The position numbers were made by a program, and so were the translations under genes. From Pseudomonas orientalis (lineage in GTDB: Bacteria; Pseudomonadota; Gammaproteobacteria; Pseudomonadales; Pseudomonadaceae), in contig NZ_CP094351.1 of the NCBI RefSeq assembly GCF_022807995.1, forward strand, positions 1,085,001 to 1,149,000: 64,000 nucleotides of DNA, in the 5' to 3' direction. Of the stretch, positions 17,901-27,277 are shown piece after piece. Each line of letters starts with the position of its first letter. Position 1 is the stretch's first letter. The notes under the pieces are model-generated. The model saw only the letters and a list, made by a program, of their open reading frames with translations. It was not told the origin of the DNA and ran no database searches.

Positions 17901-20157
17901 TATTGAGTTGCAGCGCCAGACTGAGCCCAAAACCGCCTACGATTTCTCGATCAGCGTTGGACAAGGGCAGGCCGGCGACCTGCTGTCGACGGGTTCGTTG
18001 GTTGAGGCGCCAGGTACCTTGGTCAACTTGAACCTTGGGCGTCTGCACGACGAGATTGCACAGGCCGTCGAACTCGATGTGCCGCAATTTTACGCTAAGG
18101 CGAGGTCCGCAGGTCTGCAGTTGGGAGCGAAGTTCCGCAAGATTCGCCAGATGTGGCTGTCGCAGAATCAGCGGCAGTTGTTCCTACTTCTTGAAGAGAC
18201 GTTTCCCGCAAAGGCTGAGGGGCTTGTGTTCGAACCTGGCGTGCTGGACTCTTGTTTCCAGGCGCTGTTCGCCGGTTACTGGCAGCGGTTGCCTGAGTTG
18301 GACCTGTTCATTCCGCTCTCTGTCGATCAACTGACACTGGGGCGCATCCCCGAAGGAAGGATGTGGGGGGTGATTGATCTGACAAGCCAGCAGTTCGGTG
18401 CCGCTACAGAAGTACTCACCGGAAACCTGACTCTGGCTGACGAGCAAGGAAATACTGTTGCCGACCTGCGTCACGTAATGATGAAACGGGCCCGCCGGGC
18501 GGCGCTGCTGGGCACCCAGAACGAGGCGCGGGAGCCTTTGTACCACTTTGGCTGGAAGGCGATGAGCGAAGCACTCGAAGCCATCGCCGACAAGCGGTCG
18601 TTCGCCATTATTGGACGTGGAGCACTCGTAGGCCAGTTGGTCACGGTGTTGGAAGAACTGGGTCATCGAGCCGTCAGCGCGACAAAGGCGCAAGAGTTGT
18701 CTGAGCCTGTCGAGCACATACTCTATCTGGCAGGTACTCCTGACTGTCCTGCAGATGTGTTGGGCGAAAGAATCGCAGCTGACATTGAGCAACTGCGCTT
18801 ACTGGTTGAACTGCAGGATCAGCGCGAAGGGGGGGCGAGCATCTCTGTACTCACTCAGGGCGTCTATAGTTCGCCACCTCCGGATGTAAGCAGCTCCCTG
18901 GTAGCCAGTGCATCTGCTGCCATCGTTCGGGTGATCGGCAAAGAGTATCCGGGCATCCGATGCACGTCACTCGACCTGCCTGTGGACATCGATGAGCACG
19001 ATAGCCTGTATTTGACCGCGCGTGTCCTTTCCGGTAGCCCCCAAGAGCCGGTCATGCGCATCTCGGAAGGTGCCGTCCAAGCGCTTGAGGCTTGCGCACT
19101 CCAGGGCCTTGAGCAGCCTGCTTCCAGCATTGACGCCCAGGGGCAATATCTGATCACGGGAGGTTTCGGTGAAACCGGTCAGACGCTGATGAGCCATCTG
19201 GTAGAGGCCGGGGCGCGATATGTGATCCTCACGGGTCGAAGCCGGCCCTCTGATGCCTTGCTTGAGCAAGTCAGCTTATTGAGTGAAAAAGGTGTGCACC
19301 TGAAATTATTCCAGGGCGATGTAGCGATCGCTGAAGATGTGGCATCGCTGATGCGCTCAGTGCAACGAAGCGGTCGCCCCTTGAAAGGTATCTACCACCT
19401 GGCTGCGGTTATCCAGGATGGCGTGCTGGCCAGGCTGGATCCTGACGTAGTGCGCCAGGTACTTGAGCCCAAGGTTGCGGGCACATGGAACCTGCACCAG
19501 GCGACCCGGGAAATGGCGTTGGACTGGTTCATCGCATTTTCTTCCGTATCGGCCAGTATCGGTATCGCTGGGCAAAGTGCCTATGTGGCAGCCAACGCTT
19601 TTATTGAGGCGTTGATGCGTTATCGCCATAGCTGCGGGCTGCCTGGCACAGCTATCGGCTGGGGACCCTGGTCAGGTGGAATGACTGCGCGGCTCGCGCC
19701 CGCCCATCAAGAACAACTTCGCCACATGGGCTTCAATTTTTTTGAACCCGATCAGGTTGCGTCCATTGCGCTACGTGCACATTCATCCTGCCATCCGACG
19801 TTGGTGGCGGCAGATATATCGCTCTCGGCACTCCGCGCCCTTTCAGGTACCGGTTCCACGCTGAAATCGAGACCGGCGACGGTGTCCGCAGGGTTGGAGC
19901 GTGATAGCCGCGCGCTGGACGAGTCCGAGAAGAGGCGTGCCATGACTCAGCTCTTGATCGAAGAGCTCGCGCCGGTAGTCAGCCATGGTGCGCTCACTCT
20001 TGATACGGAACTGATAGCGCTTGGGTTGGACTCTTTGACCGCCGTGGCAATTGTTCAGCGTGTGCGTCAACGCACCGGTAAGACGCTGCCCATATCGGCT
20101 TTTTTCGACAGCCCCACGTTACATGATGTCGTGGAAAAACTGCTGAAGCATTTCTGA
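14947..20157 (+). CDS. PKS2: type I polyketide synthase KS-AT-DH-KR-ACP
   Basis: 1736 aa. KS: TACSSSL (Cys about 201), EAHGTGT, KANIGH. AT: GQGAQW, GHSVGE (about 640) and HYPFH, close to the malonyl-type HAFH motif. DH: DHCMFDSVVVP fits HxxxGxxxxP except Gly to Asp, and LDSCFQ supplies the second catalytic Asp, so the dehydratase may work. KR: TGGFGETG departs from TGGxGxLG, but the catalytic Ser (FSSVSA) and Tyr/Asn (AYVAANAF) are present. ACP: GLDSL. Expected to add one malonyl unit and leave an alpha,beta-unsaturated acyl chain. It is translationally coupled to PKS1. Confidence 0.93.
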   Translation: MDQKSNEQSSSAVKQALAAVRELKQALERQTSEPIAIIGADCRVPGASSPQALWTLLLEKRDAIVPIPTARWNSDELYDADPLVEGTVATRWAGIIDALAFDADFFGISAEEALHMDPQQRVFLEVAYKALEQAGLTKEKLRGSRTGVFAGVVNYNDGYARQLFQDFKRVNAFSGPGVSNSVLAGRLAYLFDLKGPCISIDTACSSSLVAVHQACQSLRLKECEQAIAGGVNIILGPQFSIATSRMHLMAPDGRCKPFDDRANGIVRSDGCGVVVLKRLSDALRDNDPVLAVIHGSAVNQDGKTNGMTAPNGHAQEELMRQALSQAKLGPDDLGYIEAHGTGTKLGDPIEVAALDRVLASRIDTRACRVGSLKANIGHCEAAAGIISLIKVVLCLQHRCIPGQLHLENLNKHMEFDERRIEFPLDTVPWPISEEGSQYAAVSSFGWSGTNAQVVLGRAPKNARGSAIPDFSRIVPMSGSTLSALRERAEELAMSLEQAPADRPLQLDIPSLVEQAKPNGFRKAFIVEGAAPLLDSLQQWIAQGCPASGVGNGLAVVFSGQGAQWPGMVDDLPGLEPAFKAKMQECEEIIQQVAGWSLIDTISRHTEADLSRTELAQPCIVSIQVSLFEMLKAWGAQPTAVMGHSVGEFSAACCAGIIDLKETLTAVIHRGRCMEKLRDQGRMYAALASEHIVRDLLGEREDATISAINSPTTVIISVTAEGAEALLAAFAVAELELIPVNAHYPFHCPLMQGLSAELKEGFARLRHRPASLAFVSSSTGLPIHAEVLDADYWVHNAVLPVRFEQAVTSLANLGADTFVEVGPHASLVQHIKGALARHKRPVRAMATLNKNRSPSQGLEQLKIGLYEAGQNLVPVAFGLRVSREWQHRNFNLPGGAAPLHGSTGHLKGKLAKGTSRLALRAQWGAGSSPLLGDHCMFDSVVVPGAAHLCVLLSHAIEDLGMHAPQLNDVAFIRPLLMAREDHAAVHIELQRQTEPKTAYDFSISVGQGQAGDLLSTGSLVEAPGTLVNLNLGRLHDEIAQAVELDVPQFYAKARSAGLQLGAKFRKIRQMWLSQNQRQLFLLLEETFPAKAEGLVFEPGVLDSCFQALFAGYWQRLPELDLFIPLSVDQLTLGRIPEGRMWGVIDLTSQQFGAATEVLTGNLTLADEQGNTVADLRHVMMKRARRAALLGTQNEAREPLYHFGWKAMSEALEAIADKRSFAIIGRGALVGQLVTVLEELGHRAVSATKAQELSEPVEHILYLAGTPDCPADVLGERIAADIEQLRLLVELQDQREGGASISVLTQGVYSSPPPDVSSSLVASASAAIVRVIGKEYPGIRCTSLDLPVDIDEHDSLYLTARVLSGSPQEPVMRISEGAVQALEACALQGLEQPASSIDAQGQYLITGGFGETGQTLMSHLVEAGARYVILTGRSRPSDALLEQVSLLSEKGVHLKLFQGDVAIAEDVASLMRSVQRSGRPLKGIYHLAAVIQDGVLARLDPDVVRQVLEPKVAGTWNLHQATREMALDWFIAFSSVSASIGIAGQSAYVAANAFIEALMRYRHSCGLPGTAIGWGPWSGGMTARLAPAHQEQLRHMGFNFFEPDQVASIALRAHSSCHPTLVAADISLSALRALSGTGSTLKSRPATVSAGLERDSRALDESEKRRAMTQLLIEELAPVVSHGALTLDTELIALGLDSLTAVAIVQRVRQRTGKTLPISAFFDSPTLHDVVEKLLKHF

Positions 20158-20198
20158 AAAAACCTGAGCGCAACCAGGGTAAAGGAGCTTCGTTTTTT

Positions 20199-23100
20199 AT
20201 GGATATCGAGAATTCGATGAGCGTCGAATTGACGGCTCAACAGCATGCACTTTGGTTTCTGGCACACAGTTCAACGCAGGATGTACGCTACAACACGGGG
20301 TTGGCGGTGCGGATGAACGGAGCGCTGAATGTTACGGCACTCCAGTTGGCGATCCGTCGGCTGGTGTCCCGAACGCCGCTGTTACGCTGCACGTTTCCTG
20401 GCGTCGACGGAGTTCCCGGGGTGTTGTTCAACGAGGAGTTGAGTGCACCGCTGATGCACGTTGATGCGCAGGGCTGGGACGAGCAGCATCTGGCCGTAAA
20501 AGTCCAGGAATGGCACTATCGGCCGTTCGATCTATCCACTGACAACAGTCTGCGATTCGGGCTTTTCGAGTGCGGCGCCGACGCGTGGGTTTTGGTGATT
20601 TGTGCTCACCACATCATTGCTGATTTTACTTCCTTGGGGATCATTCTCGATCAACTGGAGTGTTTATATCTCGATGAACTGGACAGCGACCTGCAGTGCT
20701 GGTTCTCGCCTGGCAAACCTTTCAGTGAGTATCTGGCGCTTGAACGGTCACTGACCGCGGCATCTGCGGATGCGACTGATGCCTACTGGCTGGAATATCT
20801 CAAGCATCCTCCAGCTGCGCTGAACTGGGATCAACGCTGGCGACATGGGGATAACACAGCGTCCAGTCATTACTTTTCGATTGATTCAGCCCGCTATGCA
20901 GCTATAAGGGACTACGCGGCCGCGAGCGGTGTCTCTATCTTCACCGTCATGCTGTCGGCCTGGGCCGTGGCTATCGGCCGCGCAAGCGACAACACCGATG
21001 TGGTGGTCGGCATACCCACATCCATGCGCGATGCCCAATTCCAGAATACCGTCGGTGGCCTGTTCACCGTGCTGCCCGTGCGCTTGAATACGCAGGCTTC
21101 ATTCGACGTGTTGACTCGACAAGCGCGGTCGGATTTTTTTTCTGCGCTGGACCACCGTCAGTTCCATTTGAGCAGGGCGTTGGTTGCCTTGCAGGTTGCC
21201 CGGGTACCTGAGCGCAACCCATTGTTCCAAACCACCGTCAACATGTTGGGGCAGACGGGGCAGTCACGCTGGGTCGATCTTACTATGGCGCCATCGTCCG
21301 TTCGGGCTTCGTGGGCTGGTTTGTCGTTATCGCCCTGCAAGCTTAATCAACAAGAGGGTCAGGTGGACATCGCCCTGGAGTTCGTTGACGCCCAGAACGA
21401 ACTGCGTTGTGTCATCAAAGCCGATCCACGGCAATTTTCCCTCGCTGGAATCCAGACGTTCGCAGGGCACTTGACAGAATTGATTGATCGCTTGCTGATA
21501 CGCCCTGACCTTGAGTCGAGCGCTCTCGTGGATTCGCCGCAACAAGACTTCAATGTGATGTCCGGGCCGCTCAATACGTGCCCACGTGATGCAGTGGGGG
21601 CTGTGTCACTGGTTGAGTGGGTTGACCGTAATGTGCGGCTCTACCCAGACCGGATAGCGCTACGTGAGCAGGACAAGACGCTCGATTACCAAGCGTTGCA
21701 AATGCACAGTCTGCGGCTCGCCAATCGCCTTGAAAAGGTTTTGCATGGGGATGCGCAACGTATTGGGATTGCCTTGTCTCCGGGTATCGACGCTGTTGTC
21801 GCGATGCTTGCGATTCTGCGCACGGGGGCGGGCTATGTCCCTCTTGATCCCGCACTGCCCAGCGAGCGGCTATGTTGCATCATAGAGCAATCGCAGATAA
21901 CAGCGGTTATTGGCGATACACAGACATTGCGAGAGGGCGCGTGGCCGGTCGTGACCCTCGATATGCATGCGGTGCAGGATGCCGCCGGCGACGTCCTACC
22001 ACGGTTATTTGACAACAGCACCGCCGACGGCTTGGCCTACAGCGTGTTCACATCCGGCTCCACCGGCACACCCAAGGGCATCGATGTAGAACATCACAGC
22101 ATCGTTGCCCTTTTGGAGGCCACTTTCCAGGCGCTGGATGTGGAGGATGGGCTGGTCTGGAGCTGGACGCTCGCTACCAGTTTTGACCTGTCGGTTTGGG
22201 AAATATGGGGCGCTCTGTGTTCGGGCGGCAGCCTGCTTATCGTACCCCCGCACCTACGCAATCAGCCTGATCATCTGCTGGCATTATGGGATAGCGCAGG
22301 CGTGAATGTGGTAACTCAGACGCCATCCGGCTTGAAGAGCATGCTGACTGAATTCTCGCACAGACCCGTCTTGGCTTCCCTGAAACATTGGTTGATATGC
22401 GGAGAAGCTCTGCCAGGTGAAACTGCAAGGCACTATTTGAGTGATCACTGGACACTGTGGAATCTTTACGGCCCTGCTGAAACTACTGTGTATGCGAGCA
22501 TTGAAAAGGTTACCGAGGCATTGGCTCGTTATGCCGTCGTGCCCCTGGGCCGGCCATTGGCCTGTGCAACCTTGTATATCGGTGATCCACAGCAAGTTTG
22601 TGCGCTTGGACAACCGGGTGAAATCATCGTCGGCGGAGCAGGTGTGGCCCGCGGTTATGTCGGGATGGAAGCGCTGACCGCAGAGCGCTTCATCGACGAT
22701 CCCTATTTGCCCGGTCATCGTGCCTATCGCACAGGAGACCTGGGCTATTGGGATGGTGAGCGGGTGCATTTCTGCGGGCGTCTGGACGACCAGATCAAAG
22801 TGCATGGTCATCGTGTCGAGCCGGGTGAAATCGAGCGATGCCTGGAGGCTCACGAGCAGGTCAGGCAGGCGGCGGTTTTTCTGGAGAGTGCAGCGGGCCA
22901 TGAGCGGCTGGTAGCGGTCACGAGGCCGGTTGAGAGTGCAGCCCTCCCCGACGAGCGAAACTTGCGTGAACACCTGCGCAAGTGGCTGCCTGCCTATATG
23001 CAACCTGCTCGGTTCGTGTCTGCGCAATCGATCCCCATCAATCGCCACGGGAAACTGGATCGACAAGCAGTAAAGCAGCGATGGGCGGCACCTCAACCTG

Positions 23101-23468
23101 TCGATGGGGATGTGACCCCTACCGACAGCGCTCAAGGCAGAGGTGACGGCTGGCGTGAGCGCCTGACAACCATATGGTGTGATGTCATAGGCAAAGCCGA
23201 TATCGGTGCGGACGACGCATTCTTTGAAATCGGCGGTACATCCATCGCATTGATGCAGGTGCACGCCAGGCTCCAGCAATGGCCTGAAGGGCGGCAGTTA
23301 CTGGCATCGGACCTGTTCCGCTTTCCTACTGTTCGCTCCCTGAGCGCTTTTTTGCAAGGAGATACAGCAAGCCCTGGTGAATCGTACAGCGCTGATCGAC
23401 GACGGCACACGCTCGCTCATAGACGTCGCGAGGCTCAAGCCCCTGTTCGAGGAGGTCAAGATGTCTGA
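20199..23468 (+). CDS. NRPS module C-A-PCP
   Basis: 1089 aa. C domain with AHHIIADF (about residue 135; HHxxxD kept, Gly to Phe). A domain with FTSGSTGTPKG (about 617), YGPAETT (756), YRTGD (841) and NRHGKLDR with the catalytic Lys (947). PCP with IGGTS (about 1010). By hand alignment to GrsA the pocket residues read roughly D-L-W-T-L-C-L-V-Y; I do not recognise this code and make no substrate call. It would condense one amino acid onto the PKS2 acyl chain. Ribosome site AAGGAG lies 13 nt before ATG 20199; ATG 20217 is an alternative start. Confidence 0.92.
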   Translation: MDIENSMSVELTAQQHALWFLAHSSTQDVRYNTGLAVRMNGALNVTALQLAIRRLVSRTPLLRCTFPGVDGVPGVLFNEELSAPLMHVDAQGWDEQHLAVKVQEWHYRPFDLSTDNSLRFGLFECGADAWVLVICAHHIIADFTSLGIILDQLECLYLDELDSDLQCWFSPGKPFSEYLALERSLTAASADATDAYWLEYLKHPPAALNWDQRWRHGDNTASSHYFSIDSARYAAIRDYAAASGVSIFTVMLSAWAVAIGRASDNTDVVVGIPTSMRDAQFQNTVGGLFTVLPVRLNTQASFDVLTRQARSDFFSALDHRQFHLSRALVALQVARVPERNPLFQTTVNMLGQTGQSRWVDLTMAPSSVRASWAGLSLSPCKLNQQEGQVDIALEFVDAQNELRCVIKADPRQFSLAGIQTFAGHLTELIDRLLIRPDLESSALVDSPQQDFNVMSGPLNTCPRDAVGAVSLVEWVDRNVRLYPDRIALREQDKTLDYQALQMHSLRLANRLEKVLHGDAQRIGIALSPGIDAVVAMLAILRTGAGYVPLDPALPSERLCCIIEQSQITAVIGDTQTLREGAWPVVTLDMHAVQDAAGDVLPRLFDNSTADGLAYSVFTSGSTGTPKGIDVEHHSIVALLEATFQALDVEDGLVWSWTLATSFDLSVWEIWGALCSGGSLLIVPPHLRNQPDHLLALWDSAGVNVVTQTPSGLKSMLTEFSHRPVLASLKHWLICGEALPGETARHYLSDHWTLWNLYGPAETTVYASIEKVTEALARYAVVPLGRPLACATLYIGDPQQVCALGQPGEIIVGGAGVARGYVGMEALTAERFIDDPYLPGHRAYRTGDLGYWDGERVHFCGRLDDQIKVHGHRVEPGEIERCLEAHEQVRQAAVFLESAAGHERLVAVTRPVESAALPDERNLREHLRKWLPAYMQPARFVSAQSIPINRHGKLDRQAVKQRWAAPQPVDGDVTPTDSAQGRGDGWRERLTTIWCDVIGKADIGADDAFFEIGGTSIALMQVHARLQQWPEGRQLLASDLFRFPTVRSLSAFLQGDTASPGESYSADRRRHTLAHRRREAQAPVRGGQDV

Positions 23469-26400
23469 TCAAGCCATAGCCATTATCGGCGTCAGTTGTC
23501 GGTTACCGCAGGCGCGGGATCTACGTACGCTTTGGCAGAATCTGCTTGCCGGACGCGTGTGTTCCACGCGCTATACAGCCGCTCGCCTGAGGGCGATGGG
23601 AGTCAGTGACGCGCTGCTGAACGCGTCGAACTATGTACCGGTCGACTCTTGCCTGGAGTATGCCGATCAATTTGATCCCGAGTTGTTTGCCATCAGCCAG
23701 CGAGAGGCAGAGCTGCTGGACCCTCAGCATCGTTTGCTTTTGGAATGCGCCTGGGAACTGGCGCAGCAGACCGGGCTGGGAAACCCGTTGCATCGTCCAC
23801 GCATCGGAGTGTTCGCCGGCAGCTCGATGAACAGCTATTTGAGCAACGTGATAGGGGGAGAGTGTGACTTGGTGTCTCCCCACGGCACTGAACTGATGCT
23901 GACTAACGACAAAGACTATCTGTGCGCACGTATCTCCTACAAATTGGGCTTTACAGGGCCCAGTGTGACCGTGCAGACAGGCTGTTCCACATCTCTGTCG
24001 GCGGTACATTGCGCCATTCAGAGTCTTTTGTTGGGGGAGTGTGAAGTCGCTTTTGCGGGCGGGGTGTCTGTGCATGCGCATTCGCGCCCTGGCTACAGTT
24101 ATCACCCGGACTTGATGTTTTCCCGCGACGGCGCATGTCGCCCGTTCGATGAGAACGCATCGGGTACTTTTTTCGGAGATGGTGCCGGCCTCGTGGCGTT
24201 GCGCCCGCTGGACGACGCTCTGCGTAACGGTGACAGCATCCAGGCCGTGATTCTTGGTTCTGCCACCAATAATGATGGAGCGGCTCGAGCAGGGTTCAGC
24301 GCCCCTGGCGTAGAGGGGCAGCGACAGCTGATTCTCGAGGCGTTAGCCATTGCCGGGGTGCACCCGGAGTCGTTGGGGATGATAGAGGCTCATGGCACCG
24401 GTACCCGCCTGGGAGATCCCATCGAGTTCAACGCGCTGTGCCAGGCATTTGCAGTGCATACGGATCGTCGTGAGTTCTGTGCTCTGGGTTCGGTCAAAGC
24501 CAACCTGGGCCACCTAGCTGCTGCGGCGGGATTTGCCGGGTTAGCCAAAACTGTCGCCGCGCTGGATGCCGGGCGCATTGCCCCGCACCCGAGTTTCAAC
24601 CGAATCAATCCAGCCCTGCGCCTGGACAGCACTCCGTTCATCATCAATACCCAGCCAATGGAGTGGCCGGTCGCAGGTATCAGACGAGCAGGGCTCAGTT
24701 CTTTCGGTGCCGGCGGGAGCAATGTCCACATGATCCTCGAACAGGCACCAAAGCGAGTCCCGCGGGTGGCTGTGCCGGGTTGGCAGACCATTTTGCTCAG
24801 TGCCCGTGATGTTCAAGGCGTGGAACAGTTGGCGCAGGACTTAACCGAGCAATTGAACGCTGCTCCGGACACGCCACTGGATGAAGTGGCCCGTGGCTTT
24901 GCCGAAGGGCGTACCCAGTATTCCTGGCGTCTCGCTGTGCAAGCCCGGAACAACACTGATTTGATCGCCACTTTGCAGGCGCGTCGCTATGCGATTGCGA
25001 AAACCACCGGCGAACCGAGCCAACTGCTTATAGACGTAGGCCCTCATCTGCTCAAAGCCCTCGAGCATGAGCCCGCTTATCAGCAAGAGCTCGGCTGTTT
25101 GCTTGAGCAGCTTCCCGGTGCAGACAATGCTCCGGATAAAGAGCGGATGCGCCAGGCGCTTGTGCACACACCCGACAATGAAGCGGCATTCAACCTGGCA
25201 ACACTTGCTGCCTTTCGCTGCCTGAGGCGCTTGGTGATGACGCCTGTCGCCTATTTGGTTACATCGCGCATGCGCCTGGCGGTTGATTGCCATGAAGGGC
25301 GCTTGAGCATGCAGCAGTTGCTGGCAGCTGCGAATAGCGACGCGTTGTTGGCATCGCAAGCCTGGGGAAACGCGTACCTTTTGCGTGACAGCTTCCAGGC
25401 CCGGCCTGGTGAGCAGGTCCTCAGTCTTGAGCCGGATATGCAGGACACATTCGCTGCGCTATGCGTGGATACCTGGCGGTTGGCCCCGCATCAAGGGCTG
25501 CGGGGGGTGCTGGGCGAATTATGGCGTGCAGGTGTGTCCATTGACTGGTCAGGTTTGCGGGCAGGCCTGGAGGTGCCACACAGTGTGTTGCCGATACCGC
25601 CGATGCGCTACCGGCGCTGCTGGTACGCGCCGCCCGTGGCGCAAACTCTCTCAGTGGGGGACGCCCGGCAAGGACTGGTGTATGTGGAACAGTGGGAGCG
25701 AGGGCAACGTCTTTGCAGCATGACCCGGTCCGACGTCAAACGCCGCTTTTGCTTGCTCGGCGCCAAGCAGCCTGACTTGCTGGCGCTCGGTGACGAGCTT
25801 CGCGCCTTGGGCCATGAAGCGACGCTTGCAGAAGAGGTTGGCGAAGATTCGCCCAAGCACATTGTCTGGTGCCTGGATGATGACCGTTGTGACGACGACA
25901 GCCCTGCGCTTGCCTGGCAGTTGTGTGAGCGAGTCAAGCAGTGGTCGTTGCACCACAACTCAACACTTGCGCTCACGTTGGTCGGGGCTGGTTTTGCAGA
26001 CCCTTTTGGCGAAGGAACCGCTAGTCCAGCTCGATCCATGGCGCTGGCGTGCATCGCCGCCATTAATCAAGAGTTGCCGGGTATTGTGGTGAACGTGCTC
26101 GATGTCAGCCGGCAAGCGCTCAGTACGCCCACCATTGCCCGTGATGTGGCAAGGGCACTCATCCTGGGCGGTGGGGCAGCAGTGTTCGCGCTACGCCATG
26201 GTGTCCCCTGGAACATCACGCATCGCCCATTGCCTGGCCCGTCTCCTGCAAAAGACTCACCGCATCGCGTTTGCCTGGTCACTGGCGGCCTGGGTTCGGT
26301 GGGGTTTGGCATGGCGCACTATCTGGCGCGTAAATGCCAAGCGGATCTGATTCTGGTTCGTCGTCCTGGCGAGCGAGCGCAACATACCGAGGCGCTTTAT

Positions 26401-27264
26401 CAGCAGCGGCTAGCAGTATTGCGTGATTCAGGTGTGCGTGTGGAAGTCATCCACGCTGACGTCAGTCACCGGGAATCGTTGGATGCGCAACTGGCTTTGC
26501 TCGGTGAGCAGGGAATGGTGCCCAACTGTTTTGTTCATGCTGCGGGTTTTTCCGGTGACAGCACAGTGCATTGGTTGAACAAGACAACACGTGCGCAGTG
26601 GCAACTGATGATGGCGCCTAAATGGGACGGAGCGCGACATCTTCACGAATGGTTTGCTGACCGGCCATTGCTGTTCGGCTGTTTTGTTTCATCCCTTGCT
26701 GTTCTTGCCGGCGGTCTTGGCCTTGCTCCCTACGCTGCGGCAAACGAGGCCAGTGCGACTTGGCGTTCACTGGCCAGTGAGAGCCGTCCGTATTTTGCGA
26801 TCGATTGGGATGGATGGGAGGGATGGGAGCATTCGCAGGGTTTCAAATACGGTACCCATCGGGCCCGTCCACTGGCCCTTGAGGACGTGGATGAAGCGCT
26901 GGACGTTATTTTCGCGAACTACCTGGATCACACCCGTTTCGTCGTGTCGACCGTGCCTTTGGAGAGCCGCCTCGCCGCGTCCTGCGAGCAAACCGTAGCA
27001 GACGCGCCAGGTGCGCCACTGGTATCGCAAGATCCCGTCGAGGTGCGTATGGCGGCGCTTTGGAGAGAGGTATTGCACTGCCCTGTCGAGGACCAGGACA
27101 ACTTTTTCGATTTGGGCGGAGATTCGCTGGTAGGGGCCGGTTTGATTCGAAGTGTGAACAGCCACTTCGGGGTCAAGCTATCTATGGTGGATCTCTTCGA
27201 ATCGGCCAGCGTATCCACATTGTCGCGTCAAGTTGAACAATGGCAAAAAAAACATCAAGGCTAA
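23461..27264 (+). CDS. PKS3: KS-(eroded AT)-KR-carrier polyketide synthase
   Basis: 1267 aa from ATG 23461, which has GAGGAGG just upstream and overlaps the NRPS stop by 8 nt. KS is intact (TGCSTSLSAV, EAHGTGT, KANLGH). No working AT follows. About 100 residues near 515-620 resemble an AT core (LLIDVGPH, AAFNLATLAAFRCLRRL), but the GQG motif is absent and GHSxGE is replaced by TSRMRLAVD. The normal post-AT linker then returns (RAGVSIDW near 690, PIPPMRYRRCWY). KR: TGGLGSVG (about 937), Ser in VSSLAV, Tyr/Asn in PYAAANEA. Carrier: GGDSL (about 1218). An acyl unit must come in trans. Confidence 0.9.
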   Translation: MSDQAIAIIGVSCRLPQARDLRTLWQNLLAGRVCSTRYTAARLRAMGVSDALLNASNYVPVDSCLEYADQFDPELFAISQREAELLDPQHRLLLECAWELAQQTGLGNPLHRPRIGVFAGSSMNSYLSNVIGGECDLVSPHGTELMLTNDKDYLCARISYKLGFTGPSVTVQTGCSTSLSAVHCAIQSLLLGECEVAFAGGVSVHAHSRPGYSYHPDLMFSRDGACRPFDENASGTFFGDGAGLVALRPLDDALRNGDSIQAVILGSATNNDGAARAGFSAPGVEGQRQLILEALAIAGVHPESLGMIEAHGTGTRLGDPIEFNALCQAFAVHTDRREFCALGSVKANLGHLAAAAGFAGLAKTVAALDAGRIAPHPSFNRINPALRLDSTPFIINTQPMEWPVAGIRRAGLSSFGAGGSNVHMILEQAPKRVPRVAVPGWQTILLSARDVQGVEQLAQDLTEQLNAAPDTPLDEVARGFAEGRTQYSWRLAVQARNNTDLIATLQARRYAIAKTTGEPSQLLIDVGPHLLKALEHEPAYQQELGCLLEQLPGADNAPDKERMRQALVHTPDNEAAFNLATLAAFRCLRRLVMTPVAYLVTSRMRLAVDCHEGRLSMQQLLAAANSDALLASQAWGNAYLLRDSFQARPGEQVLSLEPDMQDTFAALCVDTWRLAPHQGLRGVLGELWRAGVSIDWSGLRAGLEVPHSVLPIPPMRYRRCWYAPPVAQTLSVGDARQGLVYVEQWERGQRLCSMTRSDVKRRFCLLGAKQPDLLALGDELRALGHEATLAEEVGEDSPKHIVWCLDDDRCDDDSPALAWQLCERVKQWSLHHNSTLALTLVGAGFADPFGEGTASPARSMALACIAAINQELPGIVVNVLDVSRQALSTPTIARDVARALILGGGAAVFALRHGVPWNITHRPLPGPSPAKDSPHRVCLVTGGLGSVGFGMAHYLARKCQADLILVRRPGERAQHTEALYQQRLAVLRDSGVRVEVIHADVSHRESLDAQLALLGEQGMVPNCFVHAAGFSGDSTVHWLNKTTRAQWQLMMAPKWDGARHLHEWFADRPLLFGCFVSSLAVLAGGLGLAPYAAANEASATWRSLASESRPYFAIDWDGWEGWEHSQGFKYGTHRARPLALEDVDEALDVIFANYLDHTRFVVSTVPLESRLAASCEQTVADAPGAPLVSQDPVEVRMAALWREVLHCPVEDQDNFFDLGGDSLVGAGLIRSVNSHFGVKLSMVDLFESASVSTLSRQVEQWQKKHQG

Positions 27265-27277
27265 ATGGAGTTGGCGC

